Below are positions 12,501-25,282 of a stretch of 64,000 nucleotides of DNA, piece by piece. Both the position numbers and the translations under genes were made by a program. The notes beneath the pieces are model-generated. The model ran no database searches. It worked only from the letters and a program-made list of their open reading frames with translations, and was not told the DNA's origin. Source of the DNA: Cloeon dipterum. Taxonomy: Eukaryota; Arthropoda; Insecta; Ephemeroptera; Baetidae. The stretch lies in the NCBI RefSeq assembly GCF_949628265.1, contig NC_088787.1:16606501-16670500 (forward strand), read 5' to 3'. Position 1 is the first letter of the stretch, and every line of letters starts with the position of its first letter.

Positions 12501-13091
12501 TTGGATTTCGCAGATTGTTGCACGAGCCGTCGTAGGTACGGTATCGAGAGTTCGGGTCACAGGGTGCAGGCGTCAATTGGCAAACTGGACGAGTGTTGGT
12601 GGTGGGCGCCAGAGATAAAAGTCCTGCATAAAAGTAGTCGGGCCTGAAATAAATTGCAAACTAATTTAAAAAATTTAATCTCGTGGTTGTTGAGTATAGC
12701 TAACTTGAAAGGAGTTTGGCCAATATCAGCTTGGTCGTGGTTCAGCACAGGCAGACCACGGATGAACTCCTGGGGGCTAAGATACCCTTGGAACTCATTA
12801 GAAGGCGCGAGGAATTGATCATCAATGGCCCTAGCGGACCTGGTTGGTTCGTCACCTTTCTTGCTGTCGCTGGCTGCTGCAGCTAAGATGAGTTTTTTTG
12901 TGTAACTTTCCAAACTGTCAATCTAGGCTCATTGACTAACCTGGATCTTTCTTCCTGACAAATAGAACTGGCGTGCTGACTTGAACTGAAGAAACGACAA
13001 TGTTTGGATCGACCGACTCAGGTTTTTTGCCATCCTCTTGTTGTTGCGATGGAACGGCAAATAAAATAACTGACAGTAGAAGTAATTTCAT
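9587..13091 (-). CDS. Secreted animal haem peroxidase (peroxinectin/chorion-peroxidase type)
   Basis: Thirteen exons (13091-12941, 12882-12705, 12643-12444, 12122-11958, 11903-11707, 11482-11287, 11235-11038, 10975-10828, 10582-10426, 10369-10199, 10138-9940, 9886-9781, 9722-9587) give 733 residues in one frame. A signal peptide ([15 protein letters not shown]) leads. By family alignment from memory, the distal Gln and His are in QWSQVMTHD, the catalytic Arg is in GDVRVNQ, and the proximal His is in FRHLHTLI. Other hallmarks are [28 protein letters not shown] and [15 protein letters not shown]. The Asp and Glu that ester-link haem in mammalian enzymes read as T and Q here. It should use H2O2 to oxidise extracellular substrates, as in cuticle, eggshell or immune roles; the substrate is not deducible. 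The ATG abuts a splice acceptor, so a 5' non-coding exon exists upstream. Confidence 0.93.
12215..12417. mobile_element. MITE-like element, copy 2
   Basis: About 203 bp in a peroxidase intron. The left end GAGGTCTCAGC and the subterminal AGCCGCGCTCGCCGCGCCAG match copy 1, and AAATTTTGGGTCACGTGGG is shared exactly. The right end (GCGGCTGTCTCT) is a decayed form of the copy 1 terminus. An 8-bp sequence CTCTAGAA occurs on both flanks (12205-12212 and 12414-12421) and could be a target-site duplication, although it overlaps the element end. No coding capacity. Confidence 0.6.
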
Positions 13092-15174
13092 CTGCAAAAA
13101 TAATAAATTTAATAAAAAAAACACGATTTAAGTAGCGGATCGAAAGAAATATATGCAAAAAACGAAGCTTAATTAACATTCTCTCTCCGCGCATGCATAT
13201 GACTCAGATTATCTGTCGAAAGTATGCTTTCTACGGCACCGGCGGCAACGGATTCAGAGGGAATACTACCGGCGCTAAATAAAGGTGCCGATGAGTGTGC
13301 ACTTTTCAATGTGCGACAATTATTAAAGATAAGCTTATAGCACATTCAATCACAGGCGCTAGTTTGCGTTAATGTTTTTAATTGTCTGCAGCAGGTGGGT
13401 ATAATTTATGCGTGCTCTGAGCAATTTATTGAATTAGATAAATACCCGAACAGTTCGAAATACACATTGTAGAATCTATAACTGTTATGGTGTTAAGAAA
13501 ATTGAATCACTGAAAACATTTTGCATCTCATTTATCTATAAAATAAAATCATCGGTTGCAGTCAGAGAGGACGAGCCCAATTTAATTAGTATATTGGAAA
13601 TTTTAAATTGAATCTCGGCACTGAAGTTCATATAAGTTTGGTAAACTTTTAGAAAGGGAATCTGAATGTTTTCACAGCAGAGCACTTTCCTCTTTCATTG
13701 ATATAGTGGTCAATCCAAGGTTAGGTAGGTCATTGCTATTTCCTTATATGCCGCAGACAAAAAGAGAAGTTATTCATCAAGAGACACAACATAATGAAAC
13801 GGAAAACAGGTTTTTTTCATTCAGTCTGCGTGGTTGAACCGATCGATCATTGCCGCTGCACGACGCGAGAAAACGTGAGACCTCATCTTAACGAGATTAT
13901 TGTCCACAGTGCATGTGGTGCAATTCCGGCTGATCAATTGGTGTATGGATAATCAAACAAACTTAACAATTTCCGGCGAAAAAAGTGGAACTAACTCTGA
14001 TATTCCAGAATTACTCGATAATGCGTCCGCCTTTCTAATCGAACTCAATTATACGCACGCCGCACGGCTAACTCGTTTCCTCTGCACACGCGTGTTTACG
14101 ATGGGTAATTATGTGTGGTAGTCGGAGCTCGTCGTATCCGAATTAATAGCGCACCTTGCGAAACAGTGTTGGTTGTTGAACGGTATATATCTCGGCAAGA
14201 GATAAATCAAAGCATGCAATCAGCCACATGTCTGACAAATGTGCTAACGTTGTTAACGATATATATTCTACTTTTTTCATTTTACACGAATATATCCATT
14301 TTTGCGTGTGTGCTTGAGTGTTGTCTTTACATTGAGATATTGTGCGAGTTCTATAATCTCTCTATGTCTTACAGTTTATAGTTTTGGTTAACAATTGTAT
14401 TTTAAGCGATTATTTTGCTCTTGGAGACAAAACAGGAAATAACCAATTTTCCATCAATCACTGTAACAAAGACAGAAATAAATTCCTTCATAAAAACACA
14501 CACACAAGTTTCTTTGTTGCAGCAACTACCGCTGGAAGCAAAACATTTGAGAGTGAGAGTGATGAGAGTGCAAGTTTCAACAATTAGAGTAAGAAAGCTG
14601 CTGACTGCGAGAGAGGATATACGTATTAAACGCTTTTCAAACTGAATTCTGGTTTCAAGCAGCAAAAACTGGTCAACACGTACCGTTCGAAAGCGAAAAT
14701 AGTTGAATACTCGCGAAAGTTGTGGCACATATAATCTCTGGTAATTCTGTGTTAGAGATTGCGTAGGAGGAAAGAAAACATAAAGCACGTATATTGCATC
14801 TTGGAGATTTGAAAAGCCAGTTGGCTGCACGCTCTAATATTACACGTTACGCGTGCGATTTCGAGGTCCTGCACGTGAAATGCAACCACCGTGACAACTG
14901 TGGTTGCATAATTTGCAGACTAGAATTAAGACGAAAACAATGTCGACTGTTGTGTCCTAAACTCAAGAGATGCAAAATGTATAAATATATTATTAATCGA
15001 AAACACACAAACCTGAATATTTTCTCAAGGAGACAGCTCTCAATCGCGAGATATATTTTCCATTGCGTAATTTGTTTATGGTCGATGAATTTTGGTTTAA
15101 AAAATTTACTATTTTTGTAGTAATGTTACATTTTACTCTCAACTATAATAGTTTGAAAAATCAATTGAACTTAC
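13092..15174 (-). other. Probable 5' intron of the first peroxidase gene
   Basis: The coding start at 13091 sits directly after an acceptor (TTTTTGCAG on the minus strand). The nearest good upstream donor is CAAG|GTAAGT at 15175/15174, giving a 2.1-kb intron. Inside I see no credible exon, only AT-rich sequence with a short CA run near 14497-14505. Confidence 0.4.
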
Positions 15175-15324
15175 CTTGACTTCTCTGCCAATAAACAAGA
15201 TGACAAGAGCGCGTTTCACGTTCGCTTCGAATGTTCAACAACCAAGCTGCGTCGGGATTTATGAAGTCGGTGGTTGAGTGAAGAGTGGCGGCCGATTCGG
15301 AATCGGAACCGCTTTTTATATATC
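15175..15324 (-). promoter_or_regulatory. TATA promoter and 5' non-coding exon of the first peroxidase gene
   Basis: On the minus strand ATATATAAAAAG (plus 15312-15324) is a good TATA box. A start site would fall near 15283, in CTTCACTCAACC. The transcript would run to a consensus donor AAGTCAAG|GTAAGTTC ending at 15175, giving a leader exon of about 110 nt spliced to the coding exon at 13091. The inference rests on spacing and splice consensus only. Confidence 0.5.
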
Positions 15325-15777
15325 CCCTTCCATATTAGGCGTAGCGAAAGTAATTCATGGCAGCTGCAACTCCTCAATATTAACAGACTTCACCCTGATT
15401 TGTGCATTATTTGATTTTGTCTGGTGATCAGAAAGGGAAATTTTTAATAAAAATATTTCGTACAAGTTTATTTGAACAGCGCTCCGATATAATTGATTGA
15501 ACGAAAAACTATTAACTTGTTGTTGGTAATGAAATTTGATATTCATTATAACCTGTTCTTTTATGGCAAAGTTAATTTTATTTCATTTTATTTTCCTTTA
15601 TTCATGAACAATATTCAAGCCGCGCATTGTGTTAACCATCAAAAGGATCAAAAGGAAGAATTATTGCTCTGATGGAAAACTTCTATTTAAAATGATAGAT
15701 TCCCGGCAACACGGTAGTTAGACAGGCTCACTCCATGTTCATCTTTTTATTGACGGCAGGCAGACGTCACGAGTGTG

Positions 15778-15802
15778 TTTTATTTTATTTTATTTTATTT
15801 TA
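15778..15802. repeat. Microsatellite (TTTTA)5
   Basis: Five perfect tandem copies of TTTTA. Confidence 0.9.
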
Positions 15803-18257
15803 TGACTTGATTATTTCAGGATATTCATGCAAACACTTTCTTTTGGCCTCCACGCATAATTATCACCTTTTACAAAAATATACAAAACGTGTTTAGTAAA
15901 AAATTATCGCTAAATTACGGACTTGATTTATTCGAACATTCTTTAATATCTTTACCTTTTCGTGTGCCTCATTGTCAGTGAGACAGGGACAGGATAGATC
16001 CTTACATTATTGCAGCTTATTGCTCAACAGGTAGTACTAATTGACAATTGCGTTAAAAAGCGAAATTAAATTTGTCCTCTTCTCATTACCAGCACTAGCC
16101 ACGCAAAGTAAGGTGTTGACTAAGAGGACTTAGAAATTTTAAATTTTTTCCAAAATTCAAAGATGAAATGTAATAGACCCCAAATTGCCTACACAAATAA
16201 AATATTTCCCATCAACCGTGAATCGTATTAATTTATTTGATAAAATAAATGAAAGAAAACAATAATGCTCTTTAGTGATTGTTCAGTTGGGAAATTTCTG
16301 CACGAGTTTATTCTCTTGGCAAGAGAAAACAACAGCCTGTTAGACAGGCGACTGACCACAACGTTTTAACTCGTTTAAAGCATATTATTATTCTTTTTGA
16401 GTATTGCATTGAGCTGGTAATTAAGCAACTCTGCACTGGAAAGGCTGCTTGCTAAAACTCACAATCAGGCAAGACCAGGTTTACGCGACCGGAACGATTC
16501 GTTCGCGCTTGCCTGTGCTGACAGTGACCCAGCTGATCCGGATCAAGTGAGCGGCGAGCAGCGATGAACGATCAAATATTTTCCAGCCTCAAATATTTCA
16601 GTTTTTTTCCAGCAAGATTAATTTATTGAGATTTTTGTGCTTAAAATATTATAGTAATCAATTCTAGTTATTAAGGTTTGTTAATTGGAGCAGTTTTTAT
16701 ATTTTATGGTATGTTATATAATCAGTGCATTCTTTAATAAATTTTATTGCTATATTAACTTATCAACTAATTTTGAGAGATGAAGAAACAAATAGCTGAA
16801 TAGAGATCAATAAATATTTTCCAAACCAGCTTGATTTTTGGCGAGGAAAAAATATTGTGTGTTCGCTGACAATTCTTTTAACAACCTAATTCATATACCA
16901 GCAATATAAAAATATTGTCTTTTTTACGAAGGAAATGGAAGCTCATTTTTTATTATTTTGAAATTAAATTGTTGACTTTTGACTATTATTGAATAGGATT
17001 GGAATAACGGGGGGGGGGGAATACATTAACTTAAATCTAAGCAATCCATTCTTCTTGTATTAAGAGGGTAAAAAATGGCACGGCCACGCAAATAGCAAAA
17101 GGCCGCAATGTTGTAGCATTGGCGGCTGGATCAAATTGCTCCTTGCTCCTTGCCACAGGAGCAGCTGGAGCGCATTGTTGACCAGCTCTCTCCCGCTAGC
17201 AAGATTAAGCCATACGCCAGAGGCAGAGCCTGGCAAAAGCACAAAGCAACAAACGAACAACATTTGTGCAAATTGATAGACATTGAACAGTTCTAGACAT
17301 CTATTCCAATTTACCTACGTCGTAGTCGCTACGAGCCTACGCCATACGATTTACTTTTTTAAAGCATTTTTGCGTCACTTTTTATTCGCACAAAGGACGC
17401 TCTGATTGTGAGCTCTCTCTTTCGATCACGCAAGAAGCTTGAACATGTAAGACAGTAAAAGTCGTAAAAGTTAAAAAATACTCAGATTTGGAATCCCGGA
17501 TATATAAGGTAAGGAACACCATGTAATATTATTTTTTACTTCTCATGCATAGTTTATTAACGCTGCGACATTGTAAATTTAACATATTATGATTGTGTTG
17601 TTAAGAAATAATGCGTTCAATTATTGTACAGAGCGTTATGTCGTATGTCAGAACGGATATGGTCATATGGAAAATCACACACTTTTCACCCATACTTTTA
17701 AATAATGGGATTTTCATATGAGCTGACGAGAAGTGTTGCCCGGCGGAAACTAATGCTTCCATAAATATTACATTCTTTTTTAACGAAGAGAATGTATTTA
17801 AGTGTTTGGATCTTCGTGTCATATTAAGCATCATTTTCCTTTTCGCGAGCGAGATTATTTAGATATTTTATGCAAACATTTAAGGAAAAAGCTTATAAAA
17901 ATTATTATTACTAGAATGATTTATTTTGTTATAAATTCAGTATGTATGTATGCAATTATACGAATTACAGCTGATAATGGGGTCATCTCCAACAAAAAGC
18001 AAACGGGGTGTTTCATTTGGTATACAATATGTATTTATTAATAATTTCTCTAAATTAGTGAAGCATTTTCTAATGTAATATGAATGTCTTGAAAAGCATT
18101 GATGGTGAACCATCTAAACAGGTTTAATACATACCTGTTTTAGAATTAAAACATTTAAATCTAGTCTTATAATATTATGGTATTTGAATGAACACTTAAA
18201 GGTTGAATTGTGTGTTGATTGAAGAATAATATTTTGCTGGCTGCAGTTTACTGTTGC

Positions 18258-18275
18258 ATATATATATATATATAT
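18258..18275. repeat. Microsatellite (AT)9
   Basis: Nine perfect AT dinucleotides. Confidence 0.85.
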
Positions 18276-18526
18276 CATATCGCTTACTTTTTTTCGTCGC
18301 TTACAAATTATTTACAATAGATGGTAGAGCATAACAACATGACGACAGGAAAATTAGGACAGCTGCAGGCTAAGAACTGCAGGCTTAAAAATATCAGTAC
18401 AAAATTCCTTACAACTAGTATGTATGTATAATATAACACCTGAGTATCTACAATGAAATTCGATTAGTCTGTTGCTTGTGCTTACGACTGCTGTAATCAG
18501 TTACTCTCGGGGGCAAAAATCTAAAT

Positions 18527-21500
18527 TTACTTCTGATTAGCTTCTCTCCATGGTGATAGGTCAAGGTCAGCCAATTCAGAGCAGTGGGTCACACTCGCAG
18601 TTTTCGGGTTGGCAGCTAAGCTTCCCCTGCAAAAAAATAACAAGCCTGTTAAAACGACCTACTATAGCTATTTTTAAGATCATTGTTAAATGGATATCAG
18701 ATGCACTTTAGAAATGAATATTATTCATTCGATTATCCATAAAACCAAATTATATTTGGAAAAAAATGAACTAGGAACTTAGTGATTTGGCAATTCTTAC
18801 GTAACACACCGCTGTTTCGCAAAAATCGAACGCGCGGGTACAATGAGAGCACGCGAAACTTGATTTCAGCCTTATTATATAGCGTCAGGAAGCGGGCTCT
18901 TCACAAGAGATGAGACTATTTTAACACACAATGAAAAATGACGCTGCAGTCACGACCGCGTTAATTCCTCACTCGTGAGAGGACTATAATAAAAAGCTTA
19001 AAATGAGACCAAGCGATTTTCGCAAAGACCTTTGCGGAAATGGAAGATCCTGTGTACTTAGCCAACGAGTGTTAAATTTCCCCACAGTTAAAACAAGAAT
19101 TTAAGGCAGTGTTTTATAGTAAATTAAACACACAGCCTCTAAGTTCACGTAAAATGCTAATATTAAAATATTTAAAGCTATTTTGTGAAGAACTACATAT
19201 TTTCTTACCTTGTGGTTGGCTTGTAGAAGACGTCTGGTTGCATCATTTTGATGTCGTCTCCGTTGTTGCAGAAAATCCGAGCCAAAGTGACCTTCTTTAT
19301 GCTCGCCAATTGTTCTATGAACAAATAACACCGAATCATTTTTGGGTTTTTGAAAGTAGTGCACTATGACGACGAAGAGAATGGCGCCAGCAATTATCTC
19401 TCTTCATTGAATGAACTAGGTTGAGGTTGCTGATCAACCTTTTTCCTCTTTGTTAGACATATAACTAGAGCTGGCGAAATATTTCTTCTATCAAATTCTG
19501 ATTGCAAGTTTCGTACCTGGGGTGAAGGAACCAGCTTGCCCTTGGAGATCGTAGAAGAATCGGTCAGACTTGCGGGTGTCGCGCAGCTGCCTTCCCAGCA
19601 GGCAGCGAAAAGTTGGGCCGACTAAGGCGCCGTCGACAAGCCGTTCAGCCATGGCGCCGACATAGAGATCGACGTCGTTCACATTTGCGTACAGAGTCTT
19701 TAACAAGTTCACCACCTAAAATAGAAAAATGATTTTAAAAAATATCTAAGGAAAGCAAATTTTAAAGAGTTGGTATTATGGTGTTTCAAAATCTCGTGCT
19801 GTTAATGTTTTATTCTCAATACGCATTTTATTGATAAACAAAATGCTGACACGGAGCATGCATGTCTCTGACGTCTCACATTTTTCAAGAGCATTTGGTT
19901 CCAAACTCCAAACTTAAAATACATCTGAGCCATTTAATTTGTAATTTATTATCTCTGTACGTAAGAAAGAACAAATTTTTTCCGTGAGGAAAATATTGAG
20001 TTTGCTAAAAAAGTAACTTGTTGTTTCCGTCGGCATAAAAGCGACAAAGTATGTTGACCGCTATGATTTAGAAATACATGTTTTTGATGGCTCCAATTTT
20101 CTTGACTATTGTCTGCCAGCATAGCTCGCGTGTCGCGGTTGCGATTATAGTTAATAGAAGTCAAACTTGAGAACCAAGTGCAAAACGCGTGTGACTTGTT
20201 TGCGGTTTCACGCATGTCGATTTCAACACAATATGGTGTGCAGGAATCAAGTTAGTGTTGATTGAGCGCGTAGAATAACACAATATCTATCCAACGCAAT
20301 TAATCATCTGAGCCATATAGTTTGTTTAGATCGGCGCCGTCATGTAAATAAGTTTTCAATCAAGCAATAACGAGTTGATATCGAGATTCTCGCGCGCTTA
20401 TATCAATAATAGAGCTCGGACAACAATTGATTTAGATCATGCGTTGATACTTTGCCAGCGGTGGTCCATTTCACTTCTTTAAAACTGACCGTGAAGTTGT
20501 TATTATCACGTGATATTTTACAGTCGGTGCAAGTGCAATTTCAAGGTTTGATTCACTAAAGCATGCGGTAAAAGATTTTTTTTCTCGTCTGCAATTGATC
20601 TACCGACCGGAGGCTGGTGAAAGGCTTCGTGCCGTCAAAACTGCATTGAAATTGGGCAATATAAATCTTATTAAAACAAAAAATATTCCTATATACTTAC
20701 TTTTTTTGCATTATTATAGCTCATTAAGTACACACTGGGTAAATTATTAAAATTATAAACTCCTTCCCCGTAAACTTCTGAACAAAAGCAACAGTGACCT
20801 TCAAGTGTTCACCTTGAGCGTATTCGGGATGAATTTTCTGCATTACAGACAAAATATTGCTCATTGTTCATTTTTCATTAGATTTTCACAGAGAGGACAC
20901 GGCGAGCAGCGGAGTAGCGAAACGTACAATTTACGCCCGCTAGAGACAGGAACATTCCGTTAGTCTTTGTTCACTTACATAATCAAAATAGTTTAAGAGA
21001 TATATATATATCGATTAAAAAAGCAGCGTTTATTAATGGTGGCGATTTTACAATATGTTTATGTAAACAAAATCTGAAGTCGTGATTGAATTAGCAAAAT
21101 TAATTCATTTGTTGCGTGCTCTTAACTTACAGAAAGAGATCAAACGATCAATCAAGACGTCTGGTTATAAGTATTCCTGGCGAGATTTACATCAATTTAT
21201 TCCCATATATACAAGTCAGACATGAAAGTTTGTGAGTGAATGCTCATCTCGTTGAGCAATACGAGGGTTCGTATAATGAACGGAGCAGAAAACAAAGCTC
21301 ACGCACAACTAAATTAAGCGTGTGTGTGGCTGGTAACAACATGAAAAAGAAAGGACCGCGCGCTACATGAACACGTGACTGATGCCGTCGCGACTTCCGC
21401 ATCCATTGGAGCGTAGTGTTAAAAATAGTCGGCACATGAAACGGTGAAAATTGGATTTTGTAATTTTGTCCGAACATCTCATTTCTTGGAAATATGTGTT

Positions 21501-24222
21501 AGGTCCGCCTCAATCCGTTTTAACCAATCAAATTTAATAACCCAACGCGAAAGTCAAAACAATCGTTAACGTAACTTGACTGTAGCTTTTAACTAGATTT
21601 TTTAATGACCGTTTCTTGACATTTCAACTTTTTAATGATTTAAAACCTGTTTTCGATATTGCATTGAACGTCAAAGTAACCTGAATAAAAAACTCACCGT
21701 TTTTGGGAGCAGGTCAGCAAATTCGTCAATGCACGACATTCTCGGCAGACCGCAGGCGCTCCTAAAATCATTGTAGCCTGGCAGTCCATGGTCTCTGCCT
21801 CGTTGCACAACAATGCTCAGTGCATCCGCACCCAGATTTGACAATTCTCCAGCATAAAATCCGTGTGTTACCTAAATATTAATTAAGCATTATTTATACG
21901 GCTTGATGATTTTTCATTAATTTGAAGTATTTTTTCTCACCTCTTCTGTGTGTATCAAATCAACTTTTTGCGCACTCTGCGTTGCCAACATTCTCAACAG
22001 TTGGTCGAGTATACCTTGCTTCTGTATAACTCCTGGCTTATTGAAATGCTCTCGCAATCTCAATGTGGTATTGGAACGGCGTTCAGGACTAAACAAACTG
22101 ACTTTAAAAATAGTAAACCTGCACACTATTTATACGCTCATCACACCTAATATTGCCTGGGATCATTGAGTACAAGAACTGTAACGCTGCTGTAGAAAAA
22201 CTGTTTCTCACTGCAGGGTTTACACTTTCTGAATAATCAGATTTTTGCAGTCCCATTTGTTTTGAATACAAGTCACCTGCAAAGTGCCGCAAAGTACGTC
22301 ATGAGACATTGGTAAAATGTGGGTCAAAATTGCTATAAAATTACCCAACAGCAATGGTATCCATTGATCGTAGGTAATGTGCTGATATTCCGCGATCGTG
22401 ATTCGCCTTGCCTCTTGGAAAAGCGTTTCGTCGCCCCATTGCGGGTTCAGTGCATGCAGTGCATCAGCCAGTCGGTTGTGCTCGCGCACCCAGACTGTTT
22501 GCAATGCTGTCAGCATAGGTTGGTCGTTCACACGGCTGTCGCCTGTTATTCGTTCACCATTCATTGAAATGGAATTGAACCCAATCAATATGTTATTCTA
22601 CTGTACCAGATTTAAAACAAGGGCCTATAGGCTTAATTGTCCCTTGGCAGTCACTGGTTGGCTCAAGGGAAAGAGCCATAAGAGGACGTGCAGGTCCAGG
22701 GCTTGTAGCTAGGTGGCCATTTGAGTGTGTTCGAAGTTTGTCGCTAATTTCTTTTGTTATGCCGTACACCATAGACAAGTCTAGCCAGTGAGTTGCTTGG
22801 TTCATCTATAGATATTAAAGTTGAATACAAATAACAATTAAGCTTTATTTTTTGTTCTCAAATTGTTGCAAAATGATTCGTGCGTACTTGTTCAGCTGGC
22901 CCAAATTTGCAATCGGGTCTAGGGGCAGTCACTGACCGAACATAGTCCAAACACTGACGATCATTGAAAACTGGGTCATCCGATGGTACTGCAATCGGTG
23001 CGCAGAATGGGTGGACAGATCGGGGTGGAAGGTTGCTGCCGTCAGGTTTACAGCATGATATTGAACTCCCAGTAAAAACTTTTTTATTGATTAGTGATAT
23101 GATAAATCAATGAATATGAAATTTTATTTACTCATTTTGGCAGACGGTGTTTGTGCAAGATCAATTCCAACAAACTGGGCCCATTGCATGACGGCTGCGG
23201 TGACCTCTTTTTCTGGTTTGTCCTTATCCGATATCAGCGATATACTAATTTCCCTAGGACTTGGCAATGGAGCTGAAGCACTGTGCGATTTTCTGAGTTT
23301 GTACAAACCTATACGCCACACACATTTTTGTTTCAATTGCGATATAGAGACAACTACATATTATCATTTGAGGCTCTTGTAAAGGATTTCAATCAAATAA
23401 TTCGTACCATCTCCATATTTCGGTGGTATCATTCTTTTGTAGGCTGTCATAGATCTGCCCCAGGAAGGATGGTTAATGTTGTTACACGTGCCGTCGATAT
23501 TTCTGTATGGCGATGTGGTGTTGCAAATGATTTCAACTGTTGACTCGCATTGGCTTTGTAAATCTGTGCCTTCTAGGCTGAGCGTATTAATCAATTCTCC
23601 GCAATAACGTTCTTTCAGACGCAACCTTAAAAATGAATAACAGAAGTAATGAAAGAAGTCGTGTATGTTTCTTCGCTTCTTTAAATCTATATCTTAATAA
23701 GCTACAATACATTTATTAGAGCTTGAGTAATTTGAGTTATTACGGCCTCGATGATATAATTATACCTTCTGCACTGGCTGTCCGCGATGTGTTGAGATGC
23801 CCTGATGGCAACCTGAGCGTGACGGTGCTTTTCCAAAGCGTTTTCATGGGGGTTGCTGGCAATAAGCTGGCCGTGCGAAGGCGTTCCAGGACGAACTCGA
23901 ACATCTGCCCCTGCCAGGGTCTTCTCCAGTCTTTCCAATTTCCCTACTACGTTCTCGCCAAATTTTACGGACGCGTGCAAAGCATCAGTTTCTAGCGTTG
24001 GCAGTGACTGTTGACTTTGCTGCATTCGCTGGGGACGGCCAAAAACTCTGAATGGCCAACCTTCAAAATCGCGTGAAGATTTTAAATTTTGTGTGCTATG
24101 GAGTTCTACGTTTTCATACCCGCATAGTTCGCAAGGTGTTCAGCCGCAGGGATACGGATCGTCAGTCCCGTCGAAAAAACGGTGACGCACAGCACTGTGA
24201 CAAGCACTGCGCTCGCATACAT
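18527..24222 (-). CDS. Haem-peroxidase homologue lacking both haem histidines (predicted pseudoenzyme)
   Basis: Thirteen exons (24222-24120, 24060-23766, 23625-23408, 23308-23132, 23078-22888, 22805-22607, 22542-22345, 22276-22147, 22097-21941, 21871-21698, 19715-19517, 19314-19209, 18626-18527) join to an intact 748-residue frame. A signal peptide ([19 protein letters not shown]) leads. Exons of 198, 157, 199 and 106 nt match the neighbouring peroxidase exactly, so the two are tandem duplicates. The fold hallmarks remain: [33 protein letters not shown] (two exons), [24 protein letters not shown] and [15 protein letters not shown]. The distal motif, however, reads QFVGID where active enzymes have a His, and the proximal motif reads LQFLYSMI with Tyr in place of His. 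It should not do normal peroxidase chemistry. An intact frame argues for a retained non-catalytic role such as adhesion or scaffolding. The 19716-21697 intron is about 2 kb and held nothing I recognise. The acceptor at 23078 is weak, but only it keeps the frame. Confidence 0.88.
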
Positions 24223-25282
24223 TGCACTGTTGCGATATAACTACAACATAAAATGTAAACTGAGTTTTATAGAACTTTGGATGAGTAGCAAAAAGTAATA
24301 CTGATTTTAATTCTATACGAGACGAATAAAATCTTCCAAATTTGCACATTTCAGAGATTTGAATGATTGGTTTAACGTGGAGGATAATATACAGTATTTT
24401 TATTTTTTATTATTTTTAATTTTTTTATAAAATAAGTCTATTTACTAGCGAGTTGATACAGAATACTCACACGCAACCTCACGAATTTTCTTATTTGGCT
24501 TAAAAAGGAGCAAAATGTAAAATTCAGTTGAAAAACATTCAGGCTTTGACTCTCATTTCCGAATTTTGTTAAAAGAGGAAATTCCTCGCGCTTTATTCGT
24601 AATTTTATAATACACATCACGTAAGCGAATCCGTTTAATTGAGCATGAAATATTGCTCCATCTTGCGCATGACTGATATTAAAAAGCGAGACTTGCTGGC
24701 GAAGCCGAGACCTTGCTTTTTTAACAGTCACGTGATTATTCATCGCACTGCTGCTGGTCTCATCCTTCTTATGTAAATTTTTCTCTCCGCACGGGGTCTA
24801 CGTGCGTGTTTAGATGTGTGACAAGAATTTCCATCGAATCGTTTGTGTTGTCTACAAATTAGGCGGCACGCCACTAAAAACACTCGTCTCACCTTGAGAG
24901 CACTCGTAAAGCAGGCCGAAAACATAAGTACGTTTTTATTTTTCCAAATTAAAGTTTTAACTCAAAGCTTGACAGAGAAGGCATTTAATGCAACACAAAC
25001 CATCACGAGAAATTCAAAACTATATTTTTGAAGAGAAAATAGCAAACGTATGTGTAAGTATTTATTTATTAATTTAATTAGAGCCTTATATCAAAAGACT
25101 TATCAATAATTAACTGTTAAATTTTTCCGTTTCAGTGAATTATAGTAAAATAAGTAATGTTTTAAAAAGTGAGTTAAGGAGTGTGGCATTTTTCTCCAGT
25201 TAATGACATGCCGGTGTAAGATTAGGATCTATTTTGGTTTACGGTTGAATAGAGATGTGAATGGAAACAAACAAAAACTTAC
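24223..25282 (-). other. Probable 5' intron of the second peroxidase gene
   Basis: The first coding exon has an acceptor (GTTGTAG) just upstream at 24241-24247, leaving an 18-nt leader. The likely donor is at 25283. Other donors are possible, such as CAAG|GTGAGA near 24893. The interval is AT-rich with no recognised gene. Confidence 0.35.

Larger units (their letters stand above)
15325..18526. other. Gene-poor spacer with simple repeats
   Basis: Mostly AT-rich, non-coding sequence between the two peroxidase genes. It holds (TTTTA)5 at 15778-15802, an 11-base G run at 17009-17019 and an AT dinucleotide run at 18258-18275. At 17159-17296 a 46-codon open stretch follows a polypyrimidine tract and CAG on the plus strand. 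I do not call it a gene; see the findings. Confidence 0.4.

Noticed and set aside
14402-14830. 142-codon minus-strand frame
   Set aside because: It sits in the proposed 5' intron of the first peroxidase, has no family match, and overlaps plus-strand frames of similar length.
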